Shown here: positions 46,803-56,414 of the stretch, in pieces
Layout of the letters: each line of letters begins with the position of its first letter
How positions within the stretch are numbered: position 1 is the stretch's first letter
Source: Nostoc sp. CHAB 5844
GTDB taxonomy: Bacteria; Cyanobacteriota; Cyanobacteriia; Cyanobacteriales; Nostocaceae
Length of the DNA stretch: 64,000 nt
Direction: 5' to 3'
Assembly (NCBI RefSeq): GCF_020829595.1
Contig: NZ_JAIVFW010000030.1
Coordinates: 1-64,000, forward strand
Made by a program: the position numbers and the translations under genes
Notes under the pieces: model-generated
Databases searched by the model: none
The model's input: only the letters and a program-made list of their open reading frames with translations
What the model was told of the DNA's origin: nothing

Positions 46803-47975
46803 TTAAGCGTAGCAAATACCAGCATCCTTCATTCGCTCAATTGCTTCTTGCATTCGTTCCTCAGAAATAGTTAAAGCGATGCGGAAGAAGCCTTCTCCGG
46901 CTGCACCGTAACCGTTCCCCGGAGCTACCATAATGCCGCATTTGTCAAGCAGCAAATTCACAAATTCCGCAGAAGAATAACCAGAAGGAACAGCAACCCA
47001 AACGTAAAGGGTAGCTTTTGGCGGCTGTATCGGCCAACCTAAAGATTGCAATCCTTGAACAATGATGTTGCGGCGATTTTGATAAACAGACATCAAAGCT
47101 TGCAGTTCAGCTTCTGTGGTATTGTAAGCTGCGATCGCGGCTTTTTGAATTGCCTTAAACACTCCAGAATCAACGTTAGTTTTTACCTGCCTTAAACCTT
47201 GGATGCCAAGCGCATTACCAGCTACAAAACCAACCCGCCAGCCTGTCATGTTGTAAGACTTAGACAAACTGTGAAACTCAATGGCGACATCTTTTGCCCC
47301 GGTCACTTGCAACACACTCGGCGGTTTGTAGCCATCATAAGCCATTTCTGAGTAAGCATGGTCATGACATAGCAAGATACTGTACTGCTTACAGAAATCT
47401 ACCAATTCTGCAAAAAACTCCAGTGTTGCGACTCCCCCAGTCGGATTATTTGGGTAGTTAATCCACAACAGCTTGGCTTTTCGGGCAATTTCATTAGGAA
47501 TAGCGCTCAAATCAGGTAAAAACTGATTTTCTGCCTTCAGTGGCATAGTGAACGGCTCACCATCAGCAAAAATTGTAGAAGTGCGATATACCGGATAACC
47601 AGGATCGGGGATGAGTGTATAATCTCCCGCCTCCACAAAAGCTAAAAAAGTATTATGTATTGCTTCTTTAGAACCAATAGACGCTACAACCTCTGTATCC
47701 GGATTTAACCCAGTTACCCCAAACCGACGTTCCATCCACTTAACCGCCGCTTGACGAAATTCTTGCATACCTTCGTAAGGTGGATAGTTGTGAGTAGCAG
47801 CGTCATCAATAGCCTCATGCATTACCTGGAGAATGTGTGCAGGAGTCGGTTTATCGGGGTCGCCTACTGCCATATTAATGATGTCAACTCCCTCGGCGAC
47901 GAGTTTTTCTCTTTTACGGTTAATTTCAGCAAAGAGATAGGGAGGAATTTTATCTAGGCGTTTAGCGAAATGCAT
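46803..47975 (-). CDS. Class I/II aminotransferase, LL-diaminopimelate aminotransferase-like
   Basis: A 390-aa PLP enzyme. The Schiff-base Lys239 lies in HSLSKSYNMTGWRVGFVAG, the PLP-phosphate region in SIGSKEAIHNTFLAF, the Asn in WINYPNNPTGG and the Arg of the substrate carboxylate near the C-terminus (EGFFRIALT). The opening FAKRLDKIPPYLFAEINRKR is typical of the DapL-like group that cyanobacterial genomes carry besides the main DapL. It may make LL-diaminopimelate for lysine and peptidoglycan, or act as an alanine/aspartate transaminase. Sequence alone does not decide. Confidence 0.88.
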   Translation of the reverse strand: MHFAKRLDKIPPYLFAEINRKREKLVAEGVDIINMAVGDPDKPTPAHILQVMHEAIDDAATHNYPPYEGMQEFRQAAVKWMERRFGVTGLNPDTEVVASIGSKEAIHNTFLAFVEAGDYTLIPDPGYPVYRTSTIFADGEPFTMPLKAENQFLPDLSAIPNEIARKAKLLWINYPNNPTGGVATLEFFAELVDFCKQYSILLCHDHAYSEMAYDGYKPPSVLQVTGAKDVAIEFHSLSKSYNMTGWRVGFVAGNALGIQGLRQVKTNVDSGVFKAIQKAAIAAYNTTEAELQALMSVYQNRRNIIVQGLQSLGWPIQPPKATLYVWVAVPSGYSSAEFVNLLLDKCGIMVAPGNGYGAAGEGFFRIALTISEERMQEAIERMKDAGICYA

Positions 47976-48294
47976 GGCGACTTAATACTAATGCAAACAT
48001 TAATGCTAATTAGCACAGTTTACGCTACACTAGCTAACTCATATCAATTCGTAATTCGTAATTAAGAAAGTTAAATATGGTCTGGGTTTGGAGATTTGAA
48101 TGTGTTGCGGGATTTTAAAGAATGGGTCTAAACAGTAAATATCACAGAAAATTACCAGTCATCATCGATTCTGCCGTGACTGTATTTGTGTAATCACGAA
48201 ATAGCGTTTACAGTTTAAAATTTATCATTCCAGACCGCTTCAACAACACAGTAGGGTAAACAAAGAACAAATGACCAATGACCAATGACTAATA
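47976..48294. other. Gene-free spacer ending in CAATGAC heptamers
   Basis: About 320 bases. There is no gene. A CAAATGACCAATGACCAATG run (48269-48288) of CAATGAC heptamers abuts the next gene's stop. Confidence 0.45.
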
Positions 48295-48498
48295 TTAATA
48301 CCCCCAGCTAGGCACTAGCTTTACTCTACCAGCATCCATTTCTGCCATTAATAATTCCAAAGCTTCGTAGTCCACATCCGAGATACAACCCATCTGAGTT
48401 AATTCAGAATTAATTTCATTTTCTATCTCTGGAGTTAATTTTTTAATATCAAGTGCCTTTTCTACCAGTTGGCGAATAGCGTACTTACTCGTACTCAT
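48295..48498 (-). CDS. Small conserved hypothetical protein
   Basis: A 67-aa acidic helical protein (MSTSKYAIRQLVEKALDIKK then LTPEIENEINSELTQMGCIS). I recall similar short proteins in cyanobacteria, with no function. The LVEKALDIKKLTPEIENEIN pattern resembles the N-terminus of some antitoxin-like proteins, but no partner is adjacent. A Crp-like palindrome lies 81-96 bases upstream of its start. Confidence 0.65.
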   Translation of the reverse strand: MSTSKYAIRQLVEKALDIKKLTPEIENEINSELTQMGCISDVDYEALELLMAEMDAGRVKLVPSWGY

Positions 48499-48578
48499 AT
48501 TTATTAACCCATTTTAGGTAATACTAAAATTATCTGGGATAGAGCTAAGTATAAATTGTGATCCAAATGCTTAAATAT

Positions 48579-48594
48579 AGTGATTTAGATCACA
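48579..48594. promoter_or_regulatory. Crp/AnCrpA-like operator
   Basis: AGTGA (48579-48583), TTTAGA, TCACA (48590-48594) matches TGTGA-N6-TCACA with one mismatch and contains a perfect GTGA/TCAC palindrome. It is the only such match I found. It sits 81-96 bases upstream of the small gene (-) and 362 bases before the STAS gene (+). The rest of 48499-48955 shows no gene. Confidence 0.45.
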
Positions 48595-48955
48595 TTTGTT
48601 TTGATAAATAATTTACCTTAACTCTACCTTATTCTCTCTAAATGTGCGTATTTAATCTCATACTTAGCTATCGCTGAATAGGCTTAAGTATCCACAAATT
48701 AAGCTTTCCCAGCAAAGTTACGGATGAGTGTTCTATTCCGTGGCTGTTTATGTTGATTGTTTTAGAACCGATGTAAAAAAAAAGTATAGATAAATACAGT
48801 TTACCCTGTATTTATGACAATCTTTAAAGATATACCCTTTAGCCATAAAGATTCAGCAAAGAGATGTAATACGTATGGTCGATGCTTGAAAAAAGAGATT
48901 ATGTTCAAATAAATCTCAGGTTAAAGGTTTAATAACTCTAATTTAGGATGTCAAT

Positions 48956-49288
48956 ATGCAAGCAGTGCTGGAATGCCCAAAAATTACAGTTATTCGTTCA
49001 CAGGGCAATCTCAATGCCGCCAACGCATTGGAATTTGAACGAGATTTGACCGCAACATTAACACAAAAAGATGTCTCAATCTTGCTTGTGGACTTGGCAG
49101 CGGTAGAATCATTAGACAGTGCAGGATTAATGGCATTGGTGTCTGCACTGAAGCTGGCTCAAAACTTAGGACGGAGTTTAAAGCTATGTTCTGTGTCTCC
49201 AGCCATTAAAATTATCTTTGAATTAACCCAACTCGATGGGGTATTTGAGTTTGAAGATAATGTTGAATTGCTGGCAGTAAATTCTTAA
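48956..49288 (+). CDS. STAS-domain anti-sigma factor antagonist-like protein
   Basis: A 110-aa single STAS domain. LVDLAAVESLDSAGLMALVSAL holds the (D)-S-A-G-L phosphorylation loop of SpoIIAA-type antagonists, followed by the helix LKLAQNLGRSLKLCSV. Such proteins compete with anti-sigma kinases when the Ser is unphosphorylated. No anti-sigma gene is adjacent, so the partner is unknown. Confidence 0.88.
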   Translation: MQAVLECPKITVIRSQGNLNAANALEFERDLTATLTQKDVSILLVDLAAVESLDSAGLMALVSALKLAQNLGRSLKLCSVSPAIKIIFELTQLDGVFEFEDNVELLAVNS

Positions 49289-49439
49289 AGACATACAATA
49301 TAACACACAAATTAGCTTTGTAGCAAACTTGTGTAAAGGATGTTGTCAGTTACAAATATAAACCTATGGGTAGACCAGATAAGTGCTAAGGTTGGAGGTG
49401 ATTATCGGTAAATCATAAAAGTAGCTAGAAGATAGCACA

Positions 49440-52067
49440 GTGGCTGTTGCAGTTGAAAAATTAATCACATCGGATATTTTAAAACCCGCTCGTTACCTTG
49501 GTAACGAACGCCTAGCAGTACATAAGCCTTGGGATACGGCAGTTATCAGGTGGGTATTAACTTACCCAGAAGTCTATGAAGTTGGCTCGTCCAACTTAGG
49601 GCATATCATTCTTTATAACATCTTGAATGCCCAACCCCACCAATTATGTGATCGCGCTTACCTCCCAGGTACAGACTTGGCAGCCAAACTCAGGGAAACA
49701 AACACCCCCTTGTTTGCTGTAGAGTCAAAGCGATCGCTAAAAGAATTTGACATCTTAGGTTTTAGTCTCAGTTACGAATTAGGTGCAACCAACATATTGG
49801 AAATGTTGGATTTAGCCGGAATTCCTCTGACATGGCAAGAAAGAGCCACAGGGAATTACCCGCTAATTTTCGCTGGTGGACAAACGGCAACATCAAACCC
49901 TGAACCATACGCCGACTTTTTCGACTTCTTCGCTTTAGGTGATGGCGAAGAACTCTTACCAGAAATCGGTATGGTCTTGGAAGAAGGCAAAGCCAAATTG
50001 AATCGCCGAGATTTATTACTCGACTTGGCACAGATACCAGGGGTATACGTCCCGCAGTTTTATGATATGGCAGCAGATGGCTCAGTCCATCCTAACTCCC
50101 CAGGTGTACCAAAACGCATTCTGAGAAGAGTTGCTACTCCCATACCCGCCTATTCCATTGGACTAGTCCCCTACGTACAAACAGTACATGATCGCCTGAC
50201 AATTGAAATTCGCCGTGGTTGTACTCGTGGCTGTCGTTTTTGCCAACCAGGAATGCTCACCCGTCCAGCGCGAGATGTAGAACCTGAGAAAATTGTCGAA
50301 GCCATTGAACAGGGAATGCGAACTACTGGTTACAATGAATTTTCCTTACTATCCCTGAGTTGTTCCGATTATTTAGCCCTACCAGCGGTGGGGATGGAAA
50401 TAAAAAATCGGTTAAAAAATGAAAACATTTCTCTGTCTTTGCCTAGTCAGCGTGTAGATAGATTTGATGAGAACATTGCCAACATCCTCGGTGGTATGCG
50501 GCAAGGTGGACTAACTTTTGCACCAGAAGCCGGAACCCAGCGGATGCGGGATATCGTTAACAAAGGTTTGACGAATGAAGAACTGCTTAGAGGTGTAAAA
50601 ACAGCTTGGGAAAAAGGCTGGGATAAAATCAAACTCTATTTCATGATTGGCTTGCCAGGTGAGACAGATGCAGATGTTTTAGGCATTGCAGAAACAGTCC
50701 GCTGGCTACAGCGAGAATGTCGGGGTAAAGGCAGAAGACCACTAAACTTTAACCTCACAATTTCTAACTTTACGCCCAAACCGCACACACCATTTCAATG
50801 GCACTCAGTCGCTACGGCTGAATTTGAACGCAAGCAAAACCTACTGCGCCAAGAATTCCGCCGGATTCGGGGAGTGAAGGTGAATTTCACCGATGTCCGC
50901 ATTTCGGCAATGGAAGACTTTATCGGCAGAGGCGATCGCACTTTGGGTCAAGTCCTCCGCCGTGCTTGGGAATTAGGCGCAGGCATGGATTCCTGGTATG
51001 ACAGTTTAGATAAAGCTTTCAACGCTTGGGGTCAGGCGATCGCCCAAGCTGGTCTAGACTGGAAATACCGCCAAGTCGAAAACGGCGAATGGAACTTTAC
51101 AGAAAGTATGAAGGCTGAAGTCAGAAGTATGAATGAAAATTCATTCTCTAACCTTCATCCTTCTGTAGATGCTGCCCTCCCCTGGGATCATATTGATACC
51201 GGAATCGACAAAAAATGGTTGAAAGAAGACTTGCAACGCGCCTTAGAAGCTGCAATTGTCCCAGATTGCTCTTTTGAAGGTTGTTCGCATTGCGGTGTCT
51301 GCGGCACAGATTTCGGCCACAATATTGTGATTGAACCACCGCCTATGCCCCAATTTGCTGGTGAGTTTGTCCCGAACACAACCAAAGTTCAAAGATTGCG
51401 TGTTTGGTTTGGGAAGCAAGGTGACATATCTTTACTAGGTCATTTGGATTTGCTGCGTTTGCTTGACCGAGTTGTGCGCCGAGCCAGTTTGCCAGTGGCT
51501 TACACAGGTGGATTTCACCCAACACCACGCATTGTGATTGCTAGTGCTTTACCTCTAGGTGCTACTAGCAATGGCGAAATCGTCGATTTTGAGTTAACTA
51601 CGCCTGTAGACATGGATAGTTTCCAAGCAAAGTTAGCCGAACAACTGCCTACAGACATACCTGTATATCGTGTAGCAGAGATAGATTTAAAATCTCCATC
51701 TGCTAACCAAGCTTTAGCAGCCGCTGAGTATTTGATTACGGTAGCAGTACACAATGAAGCCATACCTGCACAATGGCAAGACTGGATTGATGCCATTCTA
51801 GCGAAGGACGAAATTAACGTAGAGCAAATAACCAAATCAGGCAAAACTCAGATAGTAAATCTGCGCGATCGCTTGTTTGAATTGGCAATAGTAGAAGCTC
51901 ACAATAGTACAGCTGAATCTACCGCTATTGTGCGTTACCTAGGTAGTTGTCGCAATGACGGTGTTTCGTTGCGTCCTGAGCAAATCCTATCTATGCTAGA
52001 AGTAGTTGCAAATCGAGAATTTCAACTTCTGCAAATTCACCGCAATCAGTTAGTTTTAGGAGTATAA
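49440..52067 (+). CDS. TIGR03960-type B12-binding radical SAM protein fused to a DUF2344 domain
   Basis: An 875-aa protein. Residues 1-250 are the B12-binding-like part; Cys260, Cys264 and Cys267 (RRGCTRGCRFCQPGM) bind the 4Fe-4S cluster. FAPEAGTQRMRDIVNKG and GLPGETDADV are radical SAM core motifs. A Cys-rich segment (CSFEGCSHCGVCG) follows, and about 645-875 is the TIGR03936/DUF2344 domain. It starts at GTG 49440. Residues about 556-575 (MKAEVRSMNENSFSNLHPS) are encoded by a heptamer-type repeat and interrupt the family's usual FTE...LPWDHIDTG sequence. It neighbours rne, a conserved cyanobacterial order, which points to RNA modification or ribosome work; the substrate is unknown. Confidence 0.88.
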   Translation: MAVAVEKLITSDILKPARYLGNERLAVHKPWDTAVIRWVLTYPEVYEVGSSNLGHIILYNILNAQPHQLCDRAYLPGTDLAAKLRETNTPLFAVESKRSLKEFDILGFSLSYELGATNILEMLDLAGIPLTWQERATGNYPLIFAGGQTATSNPEPYADFFDFFALGDGEELLPEIGMVLEEGKAKLNRRDLLLDLAQIPGVYVPQFYDMAADGSVHPNSPGVPKRILRRVATPIPAYSIGLVPYVQTVHDRLTIEIRRGCTRGCRFCQPGMLTRPARDVEPEKIVEAIEQGMRTTGYNEFSLLSLSCSDYLALPAVGMEIKNRLKNENISLSLPSQRVDRFDENIANILGGMRQGGLTFAPEAGTQRMRDIVNKGLTNEELLRGVKTAWEKGWDKIKLYFMIGLPGETDADVLGIAETVRWLQRECRGKGRRPLNFNLTISNFTPKPHTPFQWHSVATAEFERKQNLLRQEFRRIRGVKVNFTDVRISAMEDFIGRGDRTLGQVLRRAWELGAGMDSWYDSLDKAFNAWGQAIAQAGLDWKYRQVENGEWNFTESMKAEVRSMNENSFSNLHPSVDAALPWDHIDTGIDKKWLKEDLQRALEAAIVPDCSFEGCSHCGVCGTDFGHNIVIEPPPMPQFAGEFVPNTTKVQRLRVWFGKQGDISLLGHLDLLRLLDRVVRRASLPVAYTGGFHPTPRIVIASALPLGATSNGEIVDFELTTPVDMDSFQAKLAEQLPTDIPVYRVAEIDLKSPSANQALAAAEYLITVAVHNEAIPAQWQDWIDAILAKDEINVEQITKSGKTQIVNLRDRLFELAIVEAHNSTAESTAIVRYLGSCRNDGVSLRPEQILSMLEVVANREFQLLQIHRNQLVLGV
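51104..51163 (+). repeat. Heptamer-type repeat inserted in a coding region
   Basis: AAGTATGAAGGCTGAAGTCA, GAAGTATGAATGAAAATTCA, then TTCATCCTTCTG. This mirrors the intergenic repeat at 37621-37665 (AAGTATGAAGTGTGAAGTCT ... TTTCATCC). It is in frame in the radical SAM gene and adds about 20 residues. Confidence 0.6.
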
Positions 52068-52628
52068 TCCCTAAAGGGTAACTTGCTAGTAGTTGCCCTG
52101 ATTTAACACATCGTGGGAATTGATTTTTAGCAAGGTTGCGTTAGAATGAGGTGAAGAGAAATTTTCTGGCGCTGCATTGAATTAACTAGTTCACTACCCT
52201 TATACTCAGGGAGCGAAAGCAAAGATACTAGAGAGCAACTTCTAGGATTTTATCCCAGACAAGCTGAAGCGGATTAAAAAACAACCTCTCTTGATAGCAA
52301 CTTGAGTGAACTATTAACTTAAAAGCAGACTCCGTCGGCAACTCTTCCTCTATATTTTTTTAAACAACTGCTGAATGCCTAATCCCTAGGTGGTGCGGGT
52401 ATCGCATCAAAAATCAACCACGGACGGTTGATTTATTTACTTAAACAATATGCAGCCGTTCTGTAATAAACAGGCGTGTAAACGCAATTACTCAGTCATT
52501 AGTTCTTTAACTTTGAAGCTCGGCTTCACAAATTTTATTATCAGCAGTACCTTTAGTAGCTGGCAGGGGCGAGGGACATGACCAACCGCCAGAACTACAT
52601 TCGTGCTGCCAATTTTTGAGGAAATTGA
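52068..52628 (+). promoter_or_regulatory. Long 5' region of rne with a stable hairpin
   Basis: A 560-base stretch with no ORF upstream of rne. At 52411-52434 AAATCAACC pairs perfectly with GGTTGATTT around ACGGAC and is followed by an AU-rich stretch, not a T-run, so it is not a terminator. A U-rich TATATTTTTTTAAAC lies at 52351-52365. Leaders of this kind let RNase E cut and autoregulate its own mRNA; this is known for E. coli and Synechocystis rne and is inferred here. Confidence 0.5.
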
Positions 52629-54695
52629 ATGCCAAAACAAATTATCATCGCAGAGCAGCATCAAATCGCTGCCGTATTTTCTGAAGATCAAATACAAGAA
52701 CTCGTTGTAGCCACAGGCCATCACCAAATTGGTGATATCTACTTAGGTGTAGTAGAAAATGTGTTGCCCGGAATTGATGCGGCTTTTGTTAATATTGGTG
52801 ATCCAGAACGTAATGGCTTTATTCATGTAACTGACTTAGGCCCATTAAGGCTAAAGCGAACAGCAGCAGCTATTACAGAACTATTAGCACCACAGCAAAA
52901 AGTGCTGGTGCAAGTAATGAAGGAGCCAACTGGTACTAAAGGGCCAAGGCTAACTGGTAACATTACTTTACCTGGACGCTATGTAGTACTAATGCCTTAC
53001 GGTCGGGGTGTGAATTTATCTCGCCGAATTAAAAGTGAAAATGAGCGCAACCGCCTACGGGCGTTAGCAATCTTAATAAAACCGGCAGGTATGGGTTTGT
53101 TGGTGCGTACAGAAGCAGAAGGCAAACCTGAAGAAGCCATCATGGAAGACTTGGAATTGCTGCAAAAGCAATGGGAGGCAATTCAACAAGAAGCACAATC
53201 GACTCGTGCGCCAGCACTGCTGAACCGAGATGATGACTTTATTCAGCGGGTATTGCGGGATATGTACGGTGCAGATGTCAACCGGATTGTGGTAGACTCC
53301 AGCACTGGACTGAAGCGGGTGAAACAGTACTTGCAAAACTGGAGTGGTGGACAGACACCACAAGGATTGTTGATTGATCATCACCGCGATCGCTCACCCA
53401 TATTAGAATACTTCCGCATCAATGCCGCAATTCGAGAAGCCCTCAAACCAAGAGTAGATTTACCTTCTGGCGGCTACATTATTATTGAACCAACAGAAGC
53501 ACTCACAGTAATTGATGTTAACTCCGGTTCGTTCACGCGATCGGCAACAGCCAGAGAAACAGTATTGTGGACAAACTGCGAAGCCGCAACAGAAATTGCC
53601 AGACAATTGCGACTACGAAATATCGCCGGAGTTATCGTTGTTGACTTCATAGATATGGAATCGCGGCGCGACCAATTGCATGTGCTGGAGCATTTCAACA
53701 AAGCACTCAAAGCCGACAAAGCCCGTCCCCAAATTGCCCAACTCACAGAACTTGGCTTAGTCGAACTCACTCGTAAGCGCCAAGGTCAAAACATTTACGA
53801 ATTGTTTGGTGGAACTTGCCCAACCTGTGGTGGTTTAGGTCACGTTGTCCATCTGCCAGGAGAAACCGAGACTCGCTTACCCACACCAGCAGAACTGCCA
53901 GAACGTTTTGTACCGTTACCGCAAAGAGAACCCCGTTTGCCCGTAGCGCGAATTTCAGAACCAAGAGAAAGCTTTGATAGCTTTGGTGATAATTTTGATA
54001 CTGATTCCGATTTAAGCGCCTTGAATTTAGTGAATCATCCCAGTTATCACGAACTGGGTGATAGCAATAAGCGTGGTAGTCGCACTAACCGTCGCAGACG
54101 CATTGGTATCAACGGCGCAAATGGTAAGGATGAGTCACGGCTTGCACCTAATTCTCTAGGTTTCGATCATGATACCGATCTAGAGCTAGATAGTGAAGTT
54201 GACTTAAGCCCAACACCAGAAATCCCCATACCCAGCTTAGGCAAATCAGGTTGGACAGAAAGAATCGAACGTAATAAAGTCATCAAAACAGAACCCGTCA
54301 AACCAGTGGTTGAACCACCGGAAATTAGAACTGTAGAAATGACTTTAGAAGAACAAGATGTTTTTGCCTTAATGGGAATATCTCCCTTAGTGAAATTAGA
54401 TCGGGAAGTAAAAAATCCCAAATCTGTAATTATTAACATTGTTCAGCCAGGACAAGGGGCAAGTACACCAGCAGAACCACCCCCAGATATAACTATTCCT
54501 GAAACATTCACTAAGGCAGTAAATACATCGCCTGTAGAACAGGAGCAAAAATCCTTACCAGAAGAGCCAATTGAGTCAGATGGATTTACATCCACTATTG
54601 AAGAAACTGAGGCAAATCTTACTGCCACAGGTAACCGCCGCCGCCGTCGTCGTTCCTCAGCTGTAGAAGGTAATTCCACTTCTGAGGAAAGTTAA
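52629..54695 (+). CDS. rne: Ribonuclease E (RNase E/G family)
   Basis: A 688-aa endoribonuclease, the core of mRNA decay. The S1 domain begins VATGHHQIGDIYLGVVENVLPG. The catalytic DNase I-like part carries VIDVNSGSF, VVDFIDM and LTRKRQGQN. The Zn-link is C397-P-T-C400 (GGTCPTCGG). The C-terminal 260 residues are acidic and low-complexity and end NRRRRRRSSAV, the Arg-rich nonapeptide known in Anabaena RNase E to bind PNPase. GAGG is 7-8 bases before the ATG. rnhB follows after 8 bases. Confidence 0.93.
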   Translation: MPKQIIIAEQHQIAAVFSEDQIQELVVATGHHQIGDIYLGVVENVLPGIDAAFVNIGDPERNGFIHVTDLGPLRLKRTAAAITELLAPQQKVLVQVMKEPTGTKGPRLTGNITLPGRYVVLMPYGRGVNLSRRIKSENERNRLRALAILIKPAGMGLLVRTEAEGKPEEAIMEDLELLQKQWEAIQQEAQSTRAPALLNRDDDFIQRVLRDMYGADVNRIVVDSSTGLKRVKQYLQNWSGGQTPQGLLIDHHRDRSPILEYFRINAAIREALKPRVDLPSGGYIIIEPTEALTVIDVNSGSFTRSATARETVLWTNCEAATEIARQLRLRNIAGVIVVDFIDMESRRDQLHVLEHFNKALKADKARPQIAQLTELGLVELTRKRQGQNIYELFGGTCPTCGGLGHVVHLPGETETRLPTPAELPERFVPLPQREPRLPVARISEPRESFDSFGDNFDTDSDLSALNLVNHPSYHELGDSNKRGSRTNRRRRIGINGANGKDESRLAPNSLGFDHDTDLELDSEVDLSPTPEIPIPSLGKSGWTERIERNKVIKTEPVKPVVEPPEIRTVEMTLEEQDVFALMGISPLVKLDREVKNPKSVIINIVQPGQGASTPAEPPPDITIPETFTKAVNTSPVEQEQKSLPEEPIESDGFTSTIEETEANLTATGNRRRRRRSSAVEGNSTSEES

Positions 54696-54703
54696 TACGC
54701 TTT

Positions 54704-55369
54704 ATGGTAGAGATTAAACAAACTGTTGTTAATTCACTACCAAATTTAGATGAACTCAAATGGCTGGAGTTTTCTGCCTCTTTATCAAGCATTCCTGGGT
54801 TAATTGCTGGAATCGATGAAGTTGGGCGTGGTGCTTTATTTGGCCCTGTAGTTGCAGCAGCCGTCATCCTACCAGCTGATGCTTTCTCGGAATTGATGGC
54901 GGCGGGGATTAAAGATAGTAAAAAGCTATCTAGTTCTCGCAGGAAACATCTAGCAGAACAGATTTGTCAGCTGGCAATAGACTGGAAAATCGGTTTTGCT
55001 GCAACTGCTGAAATTGATCAAATTAATATTTTGCAGGCAACGCTGTTAGCCATGAAACGGGCTGTACTAAAACTGAAGGTACAGCCTGTAATCTGCTTGG
55101 TTGATGGCAATCAGCCAATTAAAGACTTGCTAATACCCCAACAAACAATAGTTAAAGGAGATGAGCGATCGCTTTCCATCGCAGCTGCTAGTATTGTGGC
55201 TAAAGTCTGGCGTGACGAGTTAATACTGCGTCTAGCATCAAAGTATCCTCAATACGACTTAGAACGAAATAAAGGATACGGTAGTCCAAAACATTTACTA
55301 GCATTGCGACAATACGGGGCTTCATCCCTGCATCGTAAATCCTTTAGCCCTTGCCAAATTCAGCAGTGA
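54704..55369 (+). CDS. rnhB: Ribonuclease HII
   Basis: A 221-aa enzyme that removes ribonucleotides from RNA/DNA hybrids. Motif I is AGIDEVGRGALFGPVVAAAV with the Asp-Glu pair; KDSKKLSS, VDGNQP (Asp) and the SIAAASIVAKVWRDE motif follow. GYGSPKHLLALRQYG completes the C-terminal part. It starts 8 bases after rne, so the two form an operon, as in most cyanobacteria. An N-terminal extension of about 35 residues precedes motif I. Confidence 0.93.
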   Translation: MVEIKQTVVNSLPNLDELKWLEFSASLSSIPGLIAGIDEVGRGALFGPVVAAAVILPADAFSELMAAGIKDSKKLSSSRRKHLAEQICQLAIDWKIGFAATAEIDQINILQATLLAMKRAVLKLKVQPVICLVDGNQPIKDLLIPQQTIVKGDERSLSIAAASIVAKVWRDELILRLASKYPQYDLERNKGYGSPKHLLALRQYGASSLHRKSFSPCQIQQ

Positions 55370-55488
55370 TTTGCATAATCTTGGTGTATTGCTTAGTAGG
55401 TGCGATCGGGTTTGGGGTGCTGCTTCTTTAATAAAGATGTTGTAATACTCTAATTTTTCGATAGTATGAAAAATGAGTATAAAAGTTT

Positions 55489-55535
55489 ATAGCTAGTAGT
55501 GAGGCTAAATTACTTACTACTAGCTATGTATTTTT
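55489..55535 (+). terminator. Putative terminator of rne-rnhB
   Basis: ATAGCTAGTAGT (55489-55500) and ACTACTAGCTAT (55516-55527) form a perfect 12-base stem with a 15-base loop, followed by GTATTTTTAT. It lies 120 bases after the rnhB stop. Confidence 0.6.
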
Positions 55536-55567
55536 ATAAAAACAGTTTATTTAATACTATGTGAACC

Positions 55568-56164
55568 TTACTCTAAATTCAAAATTGATAAATCTACACT
55601 ATTATCTTCTAGAGCTTTTTCTGACATTTGTGATGTCACCCAATGACGATAATCTACTAGTAACTGATGTAGCAATCTTTGCTTAACAGTTACTAATACA
55701 CTCTTCAGCAAACCATTACCTGTAGCTTCTAAAATCGGCTTTGGGGTAAAAGAAAGTGGCGGTGGCAGTTCTACTTGCACTTCTAAATCGGCATTCCCTT
55801 CCAGGCGAGTACCACTACTAGATTGATGGGGTGATAAATAACCTTGTAAATTAAGAGAAAAACGTTGGTTAATATACTCAACACCCCGAATTTCACAAGC
55901 AAGCGATCGCAAATAAATTACCCCACTTGATTCTGCCCAAACTCTCATGTCTACAGTAGGCTGAATGCTTAATGTCATAAACGATAGAGGACGCATTTTT
56001 AAACGAAATACTTCCTCTGAAAGCTGTTGAACACGACTAGTATCAACTAAAGCATTCACCAATCTTTGAGGCTGCCGCAAGTAATGTTGAATCGGAATAG
56101 GCTGTTGCGGTACAGCGATTTTCACCGATTGAGAAGCAGTAAATCTGGTAGGCATGATTTGCAC
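55568..56164 (-). CDS. DUF1997 family protein
   Basis: A 198-aa protein found in cyanobacteria and plastids (SRPBCC-like fold). LVNALVDTSRVQQLSEEVFRLKMRPLSF, then PTVDMRVWAESSGVIYLRSLACEIRGVEYIN, and DLEVQVELPPPLSFTPKPILEATGNGLLKSVL are the conserved parts. It begins MQIMPTRFTASQSVKIAV; the Met at residue 4 is an equally good start. It is convergent with rne-rnhB, next to which it is usually found. Confidence 0.85.
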   Translation of the reverse strand: MQIMPTRFTASQSVKIAVPQQPIPIQHYLRQPQRLVNALVDTSRVQQLSEEVFRLKMRPLSFMTLSIQPTVDMRVWAESSGVIYLRSLACEIRGVEYINQRFSLNLQGYLSPHQSSSGTRLEGNADLEVQVELPPPLSFTPKPILEATGNGLLKSVLVTVKQRLLHQLLVDYRHWVTSQMSEKALEDNSVDLSILNLE

Positions 56165-56414
56165 ACAGCTGTTATTTGATACTTTTATATAGTAATAAAT
56201 TTAGTGTAATTATGATTTTAATAAAATCAAGAAAACTAAGAATAAATAATGCTTATAAACAATATGAATCTTTGATGTTAAATTTACCTGAAAAGAAAAT
56301 TTCTAAAAATATTAATACCATTAATAAATTATAAATCAAATCATAGGTATTTTTGAAAAATTTTTTTTAGTGGTGGATGTTGGAATTGTATGCTGAGGTA
56401 ATCCTTGCTGACGA

